Below are positions 15,076 to 23,265 of a stretch of 33,413 nucleotides of DNA, piece after piece. Location of the stretch: contig JANNRR010000028.1 of NCBI GenBank assembly GCA_031401675.1, forward strand, positions 1 to 33,413, read 5' to 3'. The notes beneath the pieces are model-generated. The model did not search any database. It was given only the letters and a program-made list of their open reading frames with translations, and was not told the origin of the DNA. Made by a program: the position numbers and the translations under genes. This DNA is from JANNRR01 sp031401675 (GTDB lineage: Bacteria > Pseudomonadota > Alphaproteobacteria > Rhodobacterales > Rhodobacteraceae). Positions within the stretch are counted from its first letter, which is position 1. Each line of letters starts with the position of its first letter.

Positions 15076-16347
15076 TCAGCTCAGAGCGGCCGCCCGCGCA
15101 TCCAGCATCGTCTGGGTGATCAGCACGATGCCGTTGTCGGTGCGACGGAACCAGCGTCCGTCCTCGCCGGCGTCCTCGCCCACGACCAGCCCCTCGGGAA
15201 TGATCACCCCGCGGTCGATCACGCAGTTCTTCAGCTGCGCCTTGCGCTCGACCGTCACATAGGGCAGGGCCACCACATATTCCAGCCGCGAATAGCTGTG
15301 CGACCGCACCCCGGTGAACAGCAACGAATTGCTGACCTCGGAGCCTGAAACGATGCAGTCGCCTGACACCAGCGACGACACCGCCGACCCGCGCCGGCCG
15401 TCCTCGTTGTGGATGAATTTCGCGGGCGGCACGATCTCGGCATAGGTCCAGATCGGCCAGGAACTGTCATAGATGTCCAGCGCCGGAATGAAATCGGTCA
15501 GATCGATGTTGGCCCGCCAGAAGGCATCGACCGTGCCGACGTCGCGCCAATAGGGCACCGTCTCCAGTCCGGATTTCACGCAGCTGTCGCTGAACTTGTG
15601 CGCCACCGCCTTGCCGTTCTTCACGATGGCCGGGATCAGGTCCATGCCGAAATCGTGGCTGGAATTGGTATCCTCGGCATCGCGGATCAGCAACTCGCGC
15701 AGGAATTTCCAGTTGAACACGTAGATGCCCATGCTGGCCAGCGCATGCGCCGGGTCACCCGGAATCGCCGGCGGGTCTTTCGGCTTTTCCATGAAGGCGG
15801 TGACCCGCATGTCCTTGTCGACATGCATCACGCCAAAGGCCACAGCCTCCATCCGCGGCACCGTCAGACAGCCGATGGTAACATCGGCGCCCTGATCGAC
15901 ATGCTGGCGCAGCATGATCTCGTAATCCATCTTGTAGATATGGTCGCCGGCCAGAACCACCACATATTCAATATCATAGGAATCAACGATATCAATGTTC
16001 TGCGTCACCGCATCCGCCGTGCCCAGATACCACTTGTTTTCCGCCACCCGTTGCGACGCCGGCAGGATGTCCAGATATTCGTTGCGCTCGGCCCGGAAAA
16101 ACGACCAGCCGCGCTGCATGTGGCGGATCAGCGAATGCGCCTTGTACTGGGTGGCGATCGCCATCTTGCGGATGCCGGAATTCAGCGCGTTCGACAGGGC
16201 AAAGTCGATGATCCGCGCCTTGCCGCCGAAATAGACCGCCGGCTTGGCGCGCAGGTCGGTCAGTTCCTTCAACCGGCTGCCGCGCCCGCCTGCCAGTACA
16301 AACGCCATCGCCTGGCTTGAAAGCCGCGCATTCGGTTTTGGCTGCAT
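15076..16347 (-). CDS. glgC: Glucose-1-phosphate adenylyltransferase (ADP-glucose pyrophosphorylase)
   Basis: Makes ADP-glucose from glucose-1-phosphate and ATP, the committed and usually allosterically controlled step of bacterial glycogen synthesis. The 423-residue protein has the nucleotidyltransferase motif LAGGRGSRLKELT at about 18-30, the substrate segment VVVLAGDHIYKMDYE, FMEKPKDPP, and YWRDVGTVDAFW. It ends in a left-handed beta-helix region (about 300-400), the fold carrying effector control. The ATG at 16347 follows GGGAGGA. It lies 30 bases after glgB. In Rhodobacter relatives the enzyme responds to fructose-6-phosphate or related glycolytic intermediates; that is family knowledge, not visible here. 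Confidence 0.97.
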   Translation of the reverse strand: MQPKPNARLSSQAMAFVLAGGRGSRLKELTDLRAKPAVYFGGKARIIDFALSNALNSGIRKMAIATQYKAHSLIRHMQRGWSFFRAERNEYLDILPASQRVAENKWYLGTADAVTQNIDIVDSYDIEYVVVLAGDHIYKMDYEIMLRQHVDQGADVTIGCLTVPRMEAVAFGVMHVDKDMRVTAFMEKPKDPPAIPGDPAHALASMGIYVFNWKFLRELLIRDAEDTNSSHDFGMDLIPAIVKNGKAVAHKFSDSCVKSGLETVPYWRDVGTVDAFWRANIDLTDFIPALDIYDSSWPIWTYAEIVPPAKFIHNEDGRRGSAVSSLVSGDCIVSGSEVSNSLLFTGVRSHSYSRLEYVVALPYVTVERKAQLKNCVIDRGVIIPEGLVVGEDAGEDGRWFRRTDNGIVLITQTMLDARAAALS

Positions 16348-16377
16348 CTCGTTCCTCCCTGATCAAGCCGTTGCAGG

Positions 16378-18624
16378 TCAGCCCTGCCTGAAAATCACCG
16401 CTGACAGCGGCGGCAGCGTCACCAGTGCCGATTGCGCCTGGCCGTGCCAACCCCTGGCTTCCGTCACCACCCCGCCCATGTTGCCCCGGTTGCCGCCGCC
16501 ATAGGCGCCCGCGTCCGAGTTCAGCACCTCGTCCCACTGCCCCGAAGCCGGAAAGCCCAGCCTGTAGCGCCGCTCGACCGGGGTCATGTTCAACGCCACC
16601 ACCACCATCGGATCCCCCGCCGCCCCCTTGCGGGCGTAGGCGTAAACCGACGCGTCGGCATCATTGCTTTCCAGCCACAGGAATCCCTCTGGCCGCGTAT
16701 CGTTCACATGCAACGCCTTCGTGTCGCGATAGGTTTCGTTCAAATCGCGCACCCAGGCTTGCACGCCCCTGTGCTGCGGCAGGTCCAGCAGATGCCAGTC
16801 CAGGCTCTGATTGTGGTTCCATTCGACCCCTTGGGCAAACTCGCAGCCCATGAAGATCAGCTTCTTGCCCGGATGCGTCCACATGAAGCCGTAATAGGCC
16901 CGCAGATTGGCGAATTTCTCATCCCCCGAACCCGGCATCTTGGCGATCATGCTGCCCTTGCCATGCACCACCTCGTCATGGCTGATCGGCAGGATGTAAT
17001 TCTCGGACCAGGCGTAGTGCAGCCCGAACGTCATCTTGTGGTGGTGATGCTTGCGGTAGATCGGGTCTTTCTGGATGTAGGACAGCGTGTCGTTCATCCA
17101 GCCCATGTTCCATTTGAACCCGAACCCCAGCCCGCCATGATCCACCGGCCGCGACACGCCGGGAAACGCCGTGCTTTCCTCTGCCGCCGTCATGATCCCC
17201 GGCACATCGCCATACGCGGTGATGTTCATCTGCCGCAGCAGCTCGATCGCCTCGTAATTCTCGCGCCCGCCGTGCACATTGGGCACCCACTGGCCCTCCT
17301 TGCGGCTGTAGTCGCGGTACAGCATGGATGCCACGGCATCGACCCGCAGTCCATCCACATGATATTCCTCCAGCCAGTACAAGGCGTTGGAAATCAGATA
17401 GTTCGCAACCTCGACCCGGCCGTAGTTGTAGATCAGCGTGTTCCAGTCCTGATGGAATCCCTCGCGCGGGTCGGCATGTTCATAAAGCGGCGTGCCGTCG
17501 AACTGCCCCAACCCGTGCGGGTCGGTCGGGAAATGCCCCGGCACCCAGTCCAGCAGCACTCCCAGCCCCTTGGCGTGCGCCGCATTGATCAGCGCCCGGA
17601 ACTCGTCCGGGGTGCCATGCCGGATGGTCGGGGCAAACAGCCCCACCGGCTGATAGCCCCAGGACCCGTCGAACGGGTATTCGCTGACCGGCATCAGTTC
17701 GATATGGGTGAACCCCATTTCCGCCACGTAATCCACCAGCTCGCCGGCCAGTTCCTGGTAACTCAAGGGCCGCGCGCCGTGGTCGGCCTTTTTCCATGAC
17801 CCCAGATGCACCTCGTAGATTGATATCGCCGCATCGACATGCTGGCGCGGGCCGCGCGCCGCCATCCAGTCGCCATCCGACCAGACCGGCGCATCGATAC
17901 GGCGCACCACCGAGCCGTTCCTTGGCGGATGCTCCGACCCGAACCCTACCGGGTCGGCCTTCAGCGGCAATATCTGCCCGCCCTGACCGCGGATTTCGTA
18001 TTTGTAGATCGTGCCTTCGCCCACACCCGGCACAAACGTCTCCCACACCCCGGTACCGCCACGCCGCCGCATCGGATGCCGCCGCCCGTCCCAGATGTTG
18101 AAATCGCCAACCACGGACACCCGCTCGGCATTCGGGGCCCAGATCGCGAAATGCGTGCCCGCCACGCCCTCATGCGTGATGGAGTGCGCCCCGAGCGAAT
18201 GCCACAGCCGCTTTTGCCGGCCCTCGCCCAGCAGGTATTCGTCCAGTTCGCCGATCACCGGGCCAAAGCGGAACGGATCGTCAAACTCCCACACGGCGCT
18301 GCCGTTGGCTGCCCGCAAGCGGTACGCCGCCCGCGCCGGCACCACCCCGGCAAACAGCCCCGGATGCCCGGCCACCGCCGCCAGCGCCACTTCCTGCGGG
18401 AACAGCGCCACCAGCGTCTCGGCCCCCGGCACAAAGGCGGTCAGAACCAGCCCCGGCCCGCGCGCCTGAATGCCCAATACCGAGAACGGATCGCCGTGCG
18501 CCCCCGCTGCAATCGCAGCTGCCGCGCCTGCCTCGATCAGCGCGGCCCCGATCAGCCGGGCTCCGATCAGTCCAGCCTTTGCACCGCCCTGCACCGCCCC
18601 GGCGCCCGTGGTCTTTTTCGCCAT
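16378..18624 (-). CDS. glgB: 1,4-alpha-glucan branching enzyme (GH13)
   Basis: Introduces alpha-1,6 branches into glycogen. The 748-residue protein has an N1 domain (GDPFSVLGIQ at about 44-53) and a CBM48 domain (GTHFAIWAPNAERVSVVGDF at about 156-175). The GH13 barrel has Asp429 in GLRVDAVASMLYRDYSR, Glu482/483 in AEESTAFPGVSRP and Asp550 in ISHDEVVHGKGSM. It lies 19 bases after glgP. An odd feature is the first 43 residues, rich in Ala, Gly and Ile before the N1 domain; the first ATG may therefore be upstream of the true start, but a GGGGGAAG stretch 5' of the ATG at 18624 supports this choice. Confidence 0.96.
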   Translation of the reverse strand: MAKKTTGAGAVQGGAKAGLIGARLIGAALIEAGAAAAIAAGAHGDPFSVLGIQARGPGLVLTAFVPGAETLVALFPQEVALAAVAGHPGLFAGVVPARAAYRLRAANGSAVWEFDDPFRFGPVIGELDEYLLGEGRQKRLWHSLGAHSITHEGVAGTHFAIWAPNAERVSVVGDFNIWDGRRHPMRRRGGTGVWETFVPGVGEGTIYKYEIRGQGGQILPLKADPVGFGSEHPPRNGSVVRRIDAPVWSDGDWMAARGPRQHVDAAISIYEVHLGSWKKADHGARPLSYQELAGELVDYVAEMGFTHIELMPVSEYPFDGSWGYQPVGLFAPTIRHGTPDEFRALINAAHAKGLGVLLDWVPGHFPTDPHGLGQFDGTPLYEHADPREGFHQDWNTLIYNYGRVEVANYLISNALYWLEEYHVDGLRVDAVASMLYRDYSRKEGQWVPNVHGGRENYEAIELLRQMNITAYGDVPGIMTAAEESTAFPGVSRPVDHGGLGFGFKWNMGWMNDTLSYIQKDPIYRKHHHHKMTFGLHYAWSENYILPISHDEVVHGKGSMIAKMPGSGDEKFANLRAYYGFMWTHPGKKLIFMGCEFAQGVEWNHNQSLDWHLLDLPQHRGVQAWVRDLNETYRDTKALHVNDTRPEGFLWLESNDADASVYAYARKGAAGDPMVVVALNMTPVERRYRLGFPASGQWDEVLNSDAGAYGGGNRGNMGGVVTEARGWHGQAQSALVTLPPLSAVIFRQG

Positions 18625-18643
18625 GCTTCCCCCAAGGGCCGTG

Positions 18644-21037
18644 TCAAAGCGCCGATGTCGCCGACCATACTTCCTTCATATAGGCACGTATCGTCCGGTC
18701 AGACGAGAAATATCCGCCCCGCGCCGTGTTCAGGGCCGCCATCCGGACCCAACCATCCTGATCGGCATAGGCCAGATCAACCCGGGCCTGCGCCGCCGCA
18801 TAGGCATCGAAATCGCTGGCCACCATGAAATAATCGTGATTCCACATGCGGTTGACCAGCCCGTGATAGCGGTCGCGCTGATCGGGGCTGAACCGGCCCT
18901 CGACGATCATCTGCAAGACGTCCTTCAGGGGCTGGCTGGCCTCGATGGCATGGCGCGAATGGTCCACATCCTTGCGCCGCTCCACCACCTGGGCGGTGGT
19001 CATGCCGAACAGAAAGAAGTTCTCCGCCCCGACTTCCTGCAATATCTCGACATTGGCCCCGTCCAGCGTGCCGATGGTCGGGGCGCCGTTCAGCATGAAT
19101 TTCATGTTGCCGGTGCCCGACGCTTCCTTGCCGGCGGTGGATATCTGTTCCGACAGGTCCGCCGCCGGGATCAGCTTTTCTGCCATCGAAACGTTGTAGT
19201 TCGCCGGATAAATGATCCGCAACAGACCCCTGGTGGCCGGGTCCGCATTCACCACCGCCGCCACATCGTTGATCAGATGGATGATTTCCTTGGCCACGGC
19301 ATAGCCCGGCGCGGATTTGCCGCCGAATATCCTGACCCTCGGCACCCAGTTGCCGTTCGGGTTTTCCCGCACCTGATGCCAGTGCGCGATGGCCTGCAAG
19401 ATGTTCAGAAGCTGGCGCTTGTATTCGTGAATGCGCTTGATCTGCACGTCGAACAGCGCATCGGGATCAACCCCGACCCCGGACTGAGCCTTGATCCAGC
19501 CGGAAATTGCCTGCTTGTTCAACCGCTTGGCTCCGGCGAAACTCAGGCGGAAGCCGCGGTCGCCGACATGCGCCTCCAGCCCGCGCAACTGATCCAGATC
19601 ATCGACCCAGGCCTCGCCGATGGTCGCGGTGATCAGCCCGGCCAGCGGCCGGTTGCACATCTGCAGCCAGCGCCGCGGCGTGACGCCGTTGGTCTGGTTG
19701 ATGATCCGGTCCGGATGCAGCGCATGCAGTTCCGGGAAAAGGTTCTGCTTGATCAGTTCGGAATGCAGCGCCGACACGCCGTTGACCTTGTGCGACATTA
19801 TGAAGGCCAGTTCGCCCATCCGCACCTCGTGGTGTTTCACTATTCCAACATAGTGCGGGCGGGTCGGGTAGGTGCGGCGGTGCCAGCTGTCAATCCGCTC
19901 GATGATCTGCATGTGGCGCGGCAGCACCGTGCCCATCATGTAGGTCGACCAGCGCTCCAGCGCCTCGGGCAGCAGGGTGTGGTTGGTATAGCCCAGCGTC
20001 GCCTGCGCCACCGGCAGCGCCTCCTCGAACTCCATCCCGTGCACATCGGTCAGCAGCCGCATCAGTTCCGGCCCGGCAATCGCGGGATGCGTGTCGTTCA
20101 TCTGGATCGCCACCTTGTTCGGCAGCGCCCGCAGATCGGCATGGCTTTCCAGATAGCGCCGCAGGATGTCCTGCAAGGCTGCCGAGGTCAGGAAATACTC
20201 CTGCTTCAGCCGCAATTCCTTGCCGGCATAGGTGGTATCGTCGGGATACAACACCCGGCTGATCGTGCGCGCCAGCGTCTCGGGTTCCGCCGCCGCCGCA
20301 TAGTCGCCGCGGTTGAACCGTTCCAGATTGAACAGCGTCGTCGGTTTCGCCCCCCACAGACGCAGCGTGTTGGCCCAGCGTCCCTTCCAGCCCACCACCG
20401 GCATGTCGTGCGCCGAGGCGATCACGCTTTCGCCCGGCCGCCAGACCTCCCGGCCATCGACGATTTCGACCGCGCCCTTGAAGCCGACGGTATAGGCGGA
20501 CTCGGGCCGGTCAAACTCCCACGGGTTGGTCAGCGTCAGCCAGTCCTCGGGGGTTTCGGCCTGCTGGCCCATGGCAAAGCGCTGGCGGAACAGTCCGTGC
20601 TCATAGCGGATGCCGTAGCCATAGGCCGGGCAACCGATGGTCGCCATGCTGTCCATGAAACAGGCGGCCAGCCGCCCCAGCCCGCCGTTGCCCAGCGCCG
20701 CATCCGGCTCATCCTCGACCAGGCTACGGAAATCGACGCCCAGCCCCGCCATCACCTGCTCGGTCACCTCGCGCAGGCCCAGATTGACCGTGGCATCTTC
20801 CAGCAGGCGCCCGATCAGAAACTCCATCGACAGGTAATAGACCCGCTTGTGATCGCCCGCATAGGTCCGCTTGGTCGAGGCAAACCACGGCTCGACGATC
20901 AGGTCGCGCAGCGCGAACGAAAGCGCCATGCGCCAGTCGTAGCGGCTGGCATGGGCGGCATCCTTGCCCATTGTCAGGATCAGATGCCGCTGGATCGCGG
21001 CAGACAGTTTCGACGGCGTCAGGGGCTTTTCGATCAC
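18644..21037 (-). CDS. glgP: Glycogen/maltodextrin phosphorylase (GT35)
   Basis: Releases glucose-1-phosphate from glycogen ends using pyridoxal phosphate. The protein is 797 residues. The PLP-binding lysine is Lys646 in GTGNMKF, followed by the family segment LNGAPTIGTLDGANVEI. The N-terminal region has YYLSMEFLIGRLL and GNGGLGRLAACFMDS, both conserved in phosphorylases. The start is a GTG at 21037 with a poor ribosome site (GAAAG about 10 bases upstream), but no better in-frame start is available and the N-terminus matches family length. It is the first gene of the minus-strand glycogen operon glgP-B-C-A-X-pgm, so degradation and synthesis enzymes probably come from one message, leaving control to enzyme level. 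Confidence 0.96.
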   Translation of the reverse strand: MIEKPLTPSKLSAAIQRHLILTMGKDAAHASRYDWRMALSFALRDLIVEPWFASTKRTYAGDHKRVYYLSMEFLIGRLLEDATVNLGLREVTEQVMAGLGVDFRSLVEDEPDAALGNGGLGRLAACFMDSMATIGCPAYGYGIRYEHGLFRQRFAMGQQAETPEDWLTLTNPWEFDRPESAYTVGFKGAVEIVDGREVWRPGESVIASAHDMPVVGWKGRWANTLRLWGAKPTTLFNLERFNRGDYAAAAEPETLARTISRVLYPDDTTYAGKELRLKQEYFLTSAALQDILRRYLESHADLRALPNKVAIQMNDTHPAIAGPELMRLLTDVHGMEFEEALPVAQATLGYTNHTLLPEALERWSTYMMGTVLPRHMQIIERIDSWHRRTYPTRPHYVGIVKHHEVRMGELAFIMSHKVNGVSALHSELIKQNLFPELHALHPDRIINQTNGVTPRRWLQMCNRPLAGLITATIGEAWVDDLDQLRGLEAHVGDRGFRLSFAGAKRLNKQAISGWIKAQSGVGVDPDALFDVQIKRIHEYKRQLLNILQAIAHWHQVRENPNGNWVPRVRIFGGKSAPGYAVAKEIIHLINDVAAVVNADPATRGLLRIIYPANYNVSMAEKLIPAADLSEQISTAGKEASGTGNMKFMLNGAPTIGTLDGANVEILQEVGAENFFLFGMTTAQVVERRKDVDHSRHAIEASQPLKDVLQMIVEGRFSPDQRDRYHGLVNRMWNHDYFMVASDFDAYAAAQARVDLAYADQDGWVRMAALNTARGGYFSSDRTIRAYMKEVWSATSAL

Positions 21038-21469
21038 GATGCGGCGCTTTCTGTCAGACGGACCGGGGTTCTGTACGATCCGGCCGGGTTAGAGCAAAGG
21101 GGGCCGGGCACAGGACGTCCGGTTTTCGCATTCAGCGTCTGAAAAAAGCAACAATCCTAACCTTTCGCCGCCTGTTTCAACCGTTCGATCACGTTTCAAT
21201 GCTGACCCGGTGCCGCTTGTGGGCAGAAATCCTGCTGTCACGGCCCGGTGACTGTCAAGCACTGGCCGGGAAGAGATAGCTGGCAAGAGCGCGCTGGCAA
21301 GCACCGCCGAAAACTGTTGGCCGTCAAACGCCGGTAGGCACTCCCGCCGCCCGCAGGCAGCCACTGGCGCGCCCGGCCACCCCCGGCCACCCCCCCGGCC
21401 ACCAACGCCATCCGGTTCGCGCTTTAGCAATGGACAGGGCCGATTGCCCGCCGCTAAGGTCGCGCCACC
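21038..21469. other. Intergenic region between divergent glg and HAD/smoC transcripts
   Basis: No gene is supported in these 432 bases. The part near glgP (about 21135-21200) is AT-richer and may hold the glg promoter. The rest is GC-rich with small repeats: GCTGGCAAG occurs at 21279 and 21293, GTCAC/GTGAC form an inverted repeat at 21237-21252, and CCGGCCACC recurs three times around 21380-21405. A promoter for the HAD gene should lie close to 21400-21465 but I see no clear -35/-10 pair. Confidence 0.5.
21154..21180 (-). promoter_or_regulatory. Weak candidate promoter of the glycogen operon
   Basis: On the minus strand, TTGAAA (21180-21175) and TAGGAT (21159-21154) are separated by 15 bases, about 117 bases before the glgP start. 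The spacing is shorter than the 17 preferred by sigma-70, so this is only a candidate. It lies in the AT-richest part of the gap and is followed by a TTTTTT run. Confidence 0.25.
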
Positions 21470-22180
21470 ATGATGCCGACCGACCTTGTGATCTTTGACT
21501 GCGACGGCGTGCTGATCGACAGCGAAGTGATCAGCGCCAACATGCTGATTGCCGAACTGAAGGATTACGGGGTCGACATCACGCTGGAATTTGTCAGCCG
21601 GCATTTTCTGGGCCGCAGCTATCCGGTGGTGCTGAAGGAGATACGCGAACGCTACGGCGTCGCCCTGCCCGACCGGTTCGAGGCCGACTACCGCGCCCGT
21701 CTGCTGGCCGCCTTTCAGCGTGACCTGCGGGTGATGCCGCACGTCACTGACATCATCGCCCGGCTGACCTGCCCCTATTGCGTCGCCACCTCGTCCAGCC
21801 CCGAACGCGTCACCCGCTCGCTGGCCCTGACCGGGATGACCGCAACCTTCGGCGCCAACGTGTTCACCGCCAGCCGCGTCGCCAACGGCAAGCCCGCGCC
21901 CGACCTGTTCCTGTTCACCGCCGCCCGGATGGGCGTGGCCCCCGACCGCTGTCTGGTGATCGAAGACAGTCTGAACGGCGTCCGCGCCGGTCTGGCCGCC
22001 GGCATGCAGGTCTGGCGCTTTACCGGCGGCAGCCACCTGCGCGGCCTGGACATGAGCGCGCCCGACGATGCCCGCGCCCATCACCACTTCGACAGCTTTG
22101 CCGGTTTTCCGGCGCTGCGCCCCGACCTGTTCCGGCGCGTCGCCCCCGGTGCCGGCGAATCCGTGCCGGCAACACCGTGA
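21470..22180 (+). CDS. HAD-superfamily phosphatase, beta-phosphoglucomutase-like subgroup
   Basis: Predicted phosphatase or phosphomutase of 236 residues acting on a small sugar phosphate in the cytoplasm. HAD motifs: FDCDGVLIDSE with Asp10 (nucleophile) and Asp12; ATSSSPE (motif II); NGKPAPD with the motif III lysine; VIEDSLNG with the acidic motif IV. The helical cap between motifs I and II matches subgroup IA. The start is at tandem ATGs (21470/21473) without an obvious ribosome site. Its stop overlaps the regulator start in GTGA, and the sorbitol/mannitol operon follows. A role with hexitol-phosphates or sugar-phosphate detoxification is plausible by context only; the specificity of this family cannot be read from sequence. 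Confidence 0.88.
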   Translation: MMPTDLVIFDCDGVLIDSEVISANMLIAELKDYGVDITLEFVSRHFLGRSYPVVLKEIRERYGVALPDRFEADYRARLLAAFQRDLRVMPHVTDIIARLTCPYCVATSSSPERVTRSLALTGMTATFGANVFTASRVANGKPAPDLFLFTAARMGVAPDRCLVIEDSLNGVRAGLAAGMQVWRFTGGSHLRGLDMSAPDDARAHHHFDSFAGFPALRPDLFRRVAPGAGESVPATP

Positions 22181-23136
22181 CCGGCGAACCCGACGCCACG
22201 CCCTTGGACGATGCCGCCCGCGCCGGCTGGCTTTACTATGTCGCGGGCCTGACCCAGGATCAGATCGCCCGCGAACTTGGCGTGTCGCGGCAGCGGGCAC
22301 AGCGGCTGGTCAGCCGGGCGATGGCCGAACGGCTGATCCACGTCCGGCTGGAACACCGGGTGTCGGCCTGTCTGGACCTCGAGGCTGCGATGTCGCGCCG
22401 CTTCGGTCTGCGCCTGTGCCGGGTGGCGCCAAGCCTGGGCGAGGATATCGATCCCGTCCCCTCGATCGCCCCGACCGCCGCCGCCGAGATTGAACGCGTG
22501 CTGCGCTCGGCCGAACCCCTGGTCATTGCGCTGGGTACCGGCCGCACTCTGCGCGCCACGGTCGAGGAATTGACCTCGATGGAATGCGAACAGCACCGCA
22601 TCGTCTCGCTGAACGGCAACATTTCGCCCGACGGATCAGCCTCTTACTACGACGTGATCATGCGCATCGCCGACCGGGTGCGTGCGCCGCACTATCCGAT
22701 GCCGATGCCGGTCATCGCGCAATCGACCGAAGAGCGTGACCTGTTCCACCAGCTGAAACCGATCCAGGCAGTGCTGAAACTGGCGCGCGGTGCCGATGTG
22801 ACCTTTGTCGGCGTCGGCCAGATGTCGAACGATGCGCCGCTGTTGAAAGACGGCTTCATCACCGCCGACGAACTGGCCGAAATGCAGGCGCTTGGCGCGG
22901 CCGGCGAGGTTGCGGGCTGGGCCTATGATTCGGCGGGCCGCTATCTGGAAACCTCGGTCAACCGGCGGGTGGCCGGGGTCCGCGTCACCATCGACACCGG
23001 TCGGTCGGTCATTGCCATCGCCGGTGGCAAGTCCAAGCTTGTCGCATTGATTGCCGGCCTCAAGGGTCGGATATTCAACGGTTTGATCACCGACGAGGTT
23101 ACGGCGCGGCGGCTTCTGGCAAGCTCCACCGCCTGA
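22177..23136 (+). CDS. smoC: SorC/DeoR-type sugar-binding transcriptional regulator, probable SmoC
   Basis: Transcription factor of 319 residues expected to control the polyol operon that begins 129 bases downstream. A helix-turn-helix lies at about residues 23-50 (AGLTQDQIARELGVSRQRAQ). The rest is the SorC effector-binding domain, with ALGTGRTLRATVEEL, FVGVGQM, GAAGEVAGWAYD and IAIAGGKSK, features of the phosphosugar-isomerase-like fold. The GTG at 22177 overlaps the HAD gene stop and gives the standard SorC length; longer in-frame readings run through the HAD gene. The symbol follows the regulator of the equivalent locus in Rhodobacter relatives and is inferred from position and family. 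A sugar or sugar phosphate would be the ligand. Confidence 0.85.
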   Translation: MTGEPDATPLDDAARAGWLYYVAGLTQDQIARELGVSRQRAQRLVSRAMAERLIHVRLEHRVSACLDLEAAMSRRFGLRLCRVAPSLGEDIDPVPSIAPTAAAEIERVLRSAEPLVIALGTGRTLRATVEELTSMECEQHRIVSLNGNISPDGSASYYDVIMRIADRVRAPHYPMPMPVIAQSTEERDLFHQLKPIQAVLKLARGADVTFVGVGQMSNDAPLLKDGFITADELAEMQALGAAGEVAGWAYDSAGRYLETSVNRRVAGVRVTIDTGRSVIAIAGGKSKLVALIAGLKGRIFNGLITDEVTARRLLASSTA

Positions 23137-23186
23137 TCCGCCGGCACGACCCGACCCGGAATTGCCCGACAGACCGCACAAGAGCG

Positions 23187-23216
23187 TTGACTTGACATCA
23201 CCAATGCGTGAATAAT
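23187..23216 (+). promoter_or_regulatory. Candidate sigma-70 promoter of the smo operon
   Basis: TTGACT (23187-23192) and AATAAT (23211-23216) are 18 bases apart, about 50 bases before the smoE start. A second -35-like TTGACA begins at 23192. The stretch is distinctly AT-rich compared with its surroundings. Confidence 0.5.
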
Positions 23217-23251
23217 TGCTCACTACCAGATTATCTGCTCATTAAAGAGCA
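23217..23251 (+). promoter_or_regulatory. Candidate operator of the SorC-type regulator
   Basis: TGCTCA occurs at 23217-23222 and again at 23236-23241, 19 bases apart (about two helical turns). The second copy is also half of an inverted repeat, TGCTC (23236-23240) facing GAGCA (23247-23251) over a 6-base AT spacer. It sits between the candidate -10 and the ribosome site, a position suited to repression or looping by SmoC. Confidence 0.5.
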
Positions 23252-23265
23252 CAGGGAGGATACTG

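Noticed and set aside
18470..21142. 890-codon plus-strand open frame opposite glgP
   Set aside because: It is antisense to a complete glycogen phosphorylase and its translation shows no family features.
21279..21405. Short direct repeats (GCTGGCAAG twice; CCGGCCACC three times)
   Set aside because: Too short and irregular for a CRISPR array or attachment site; expected in GC-rich intergenic DNA.
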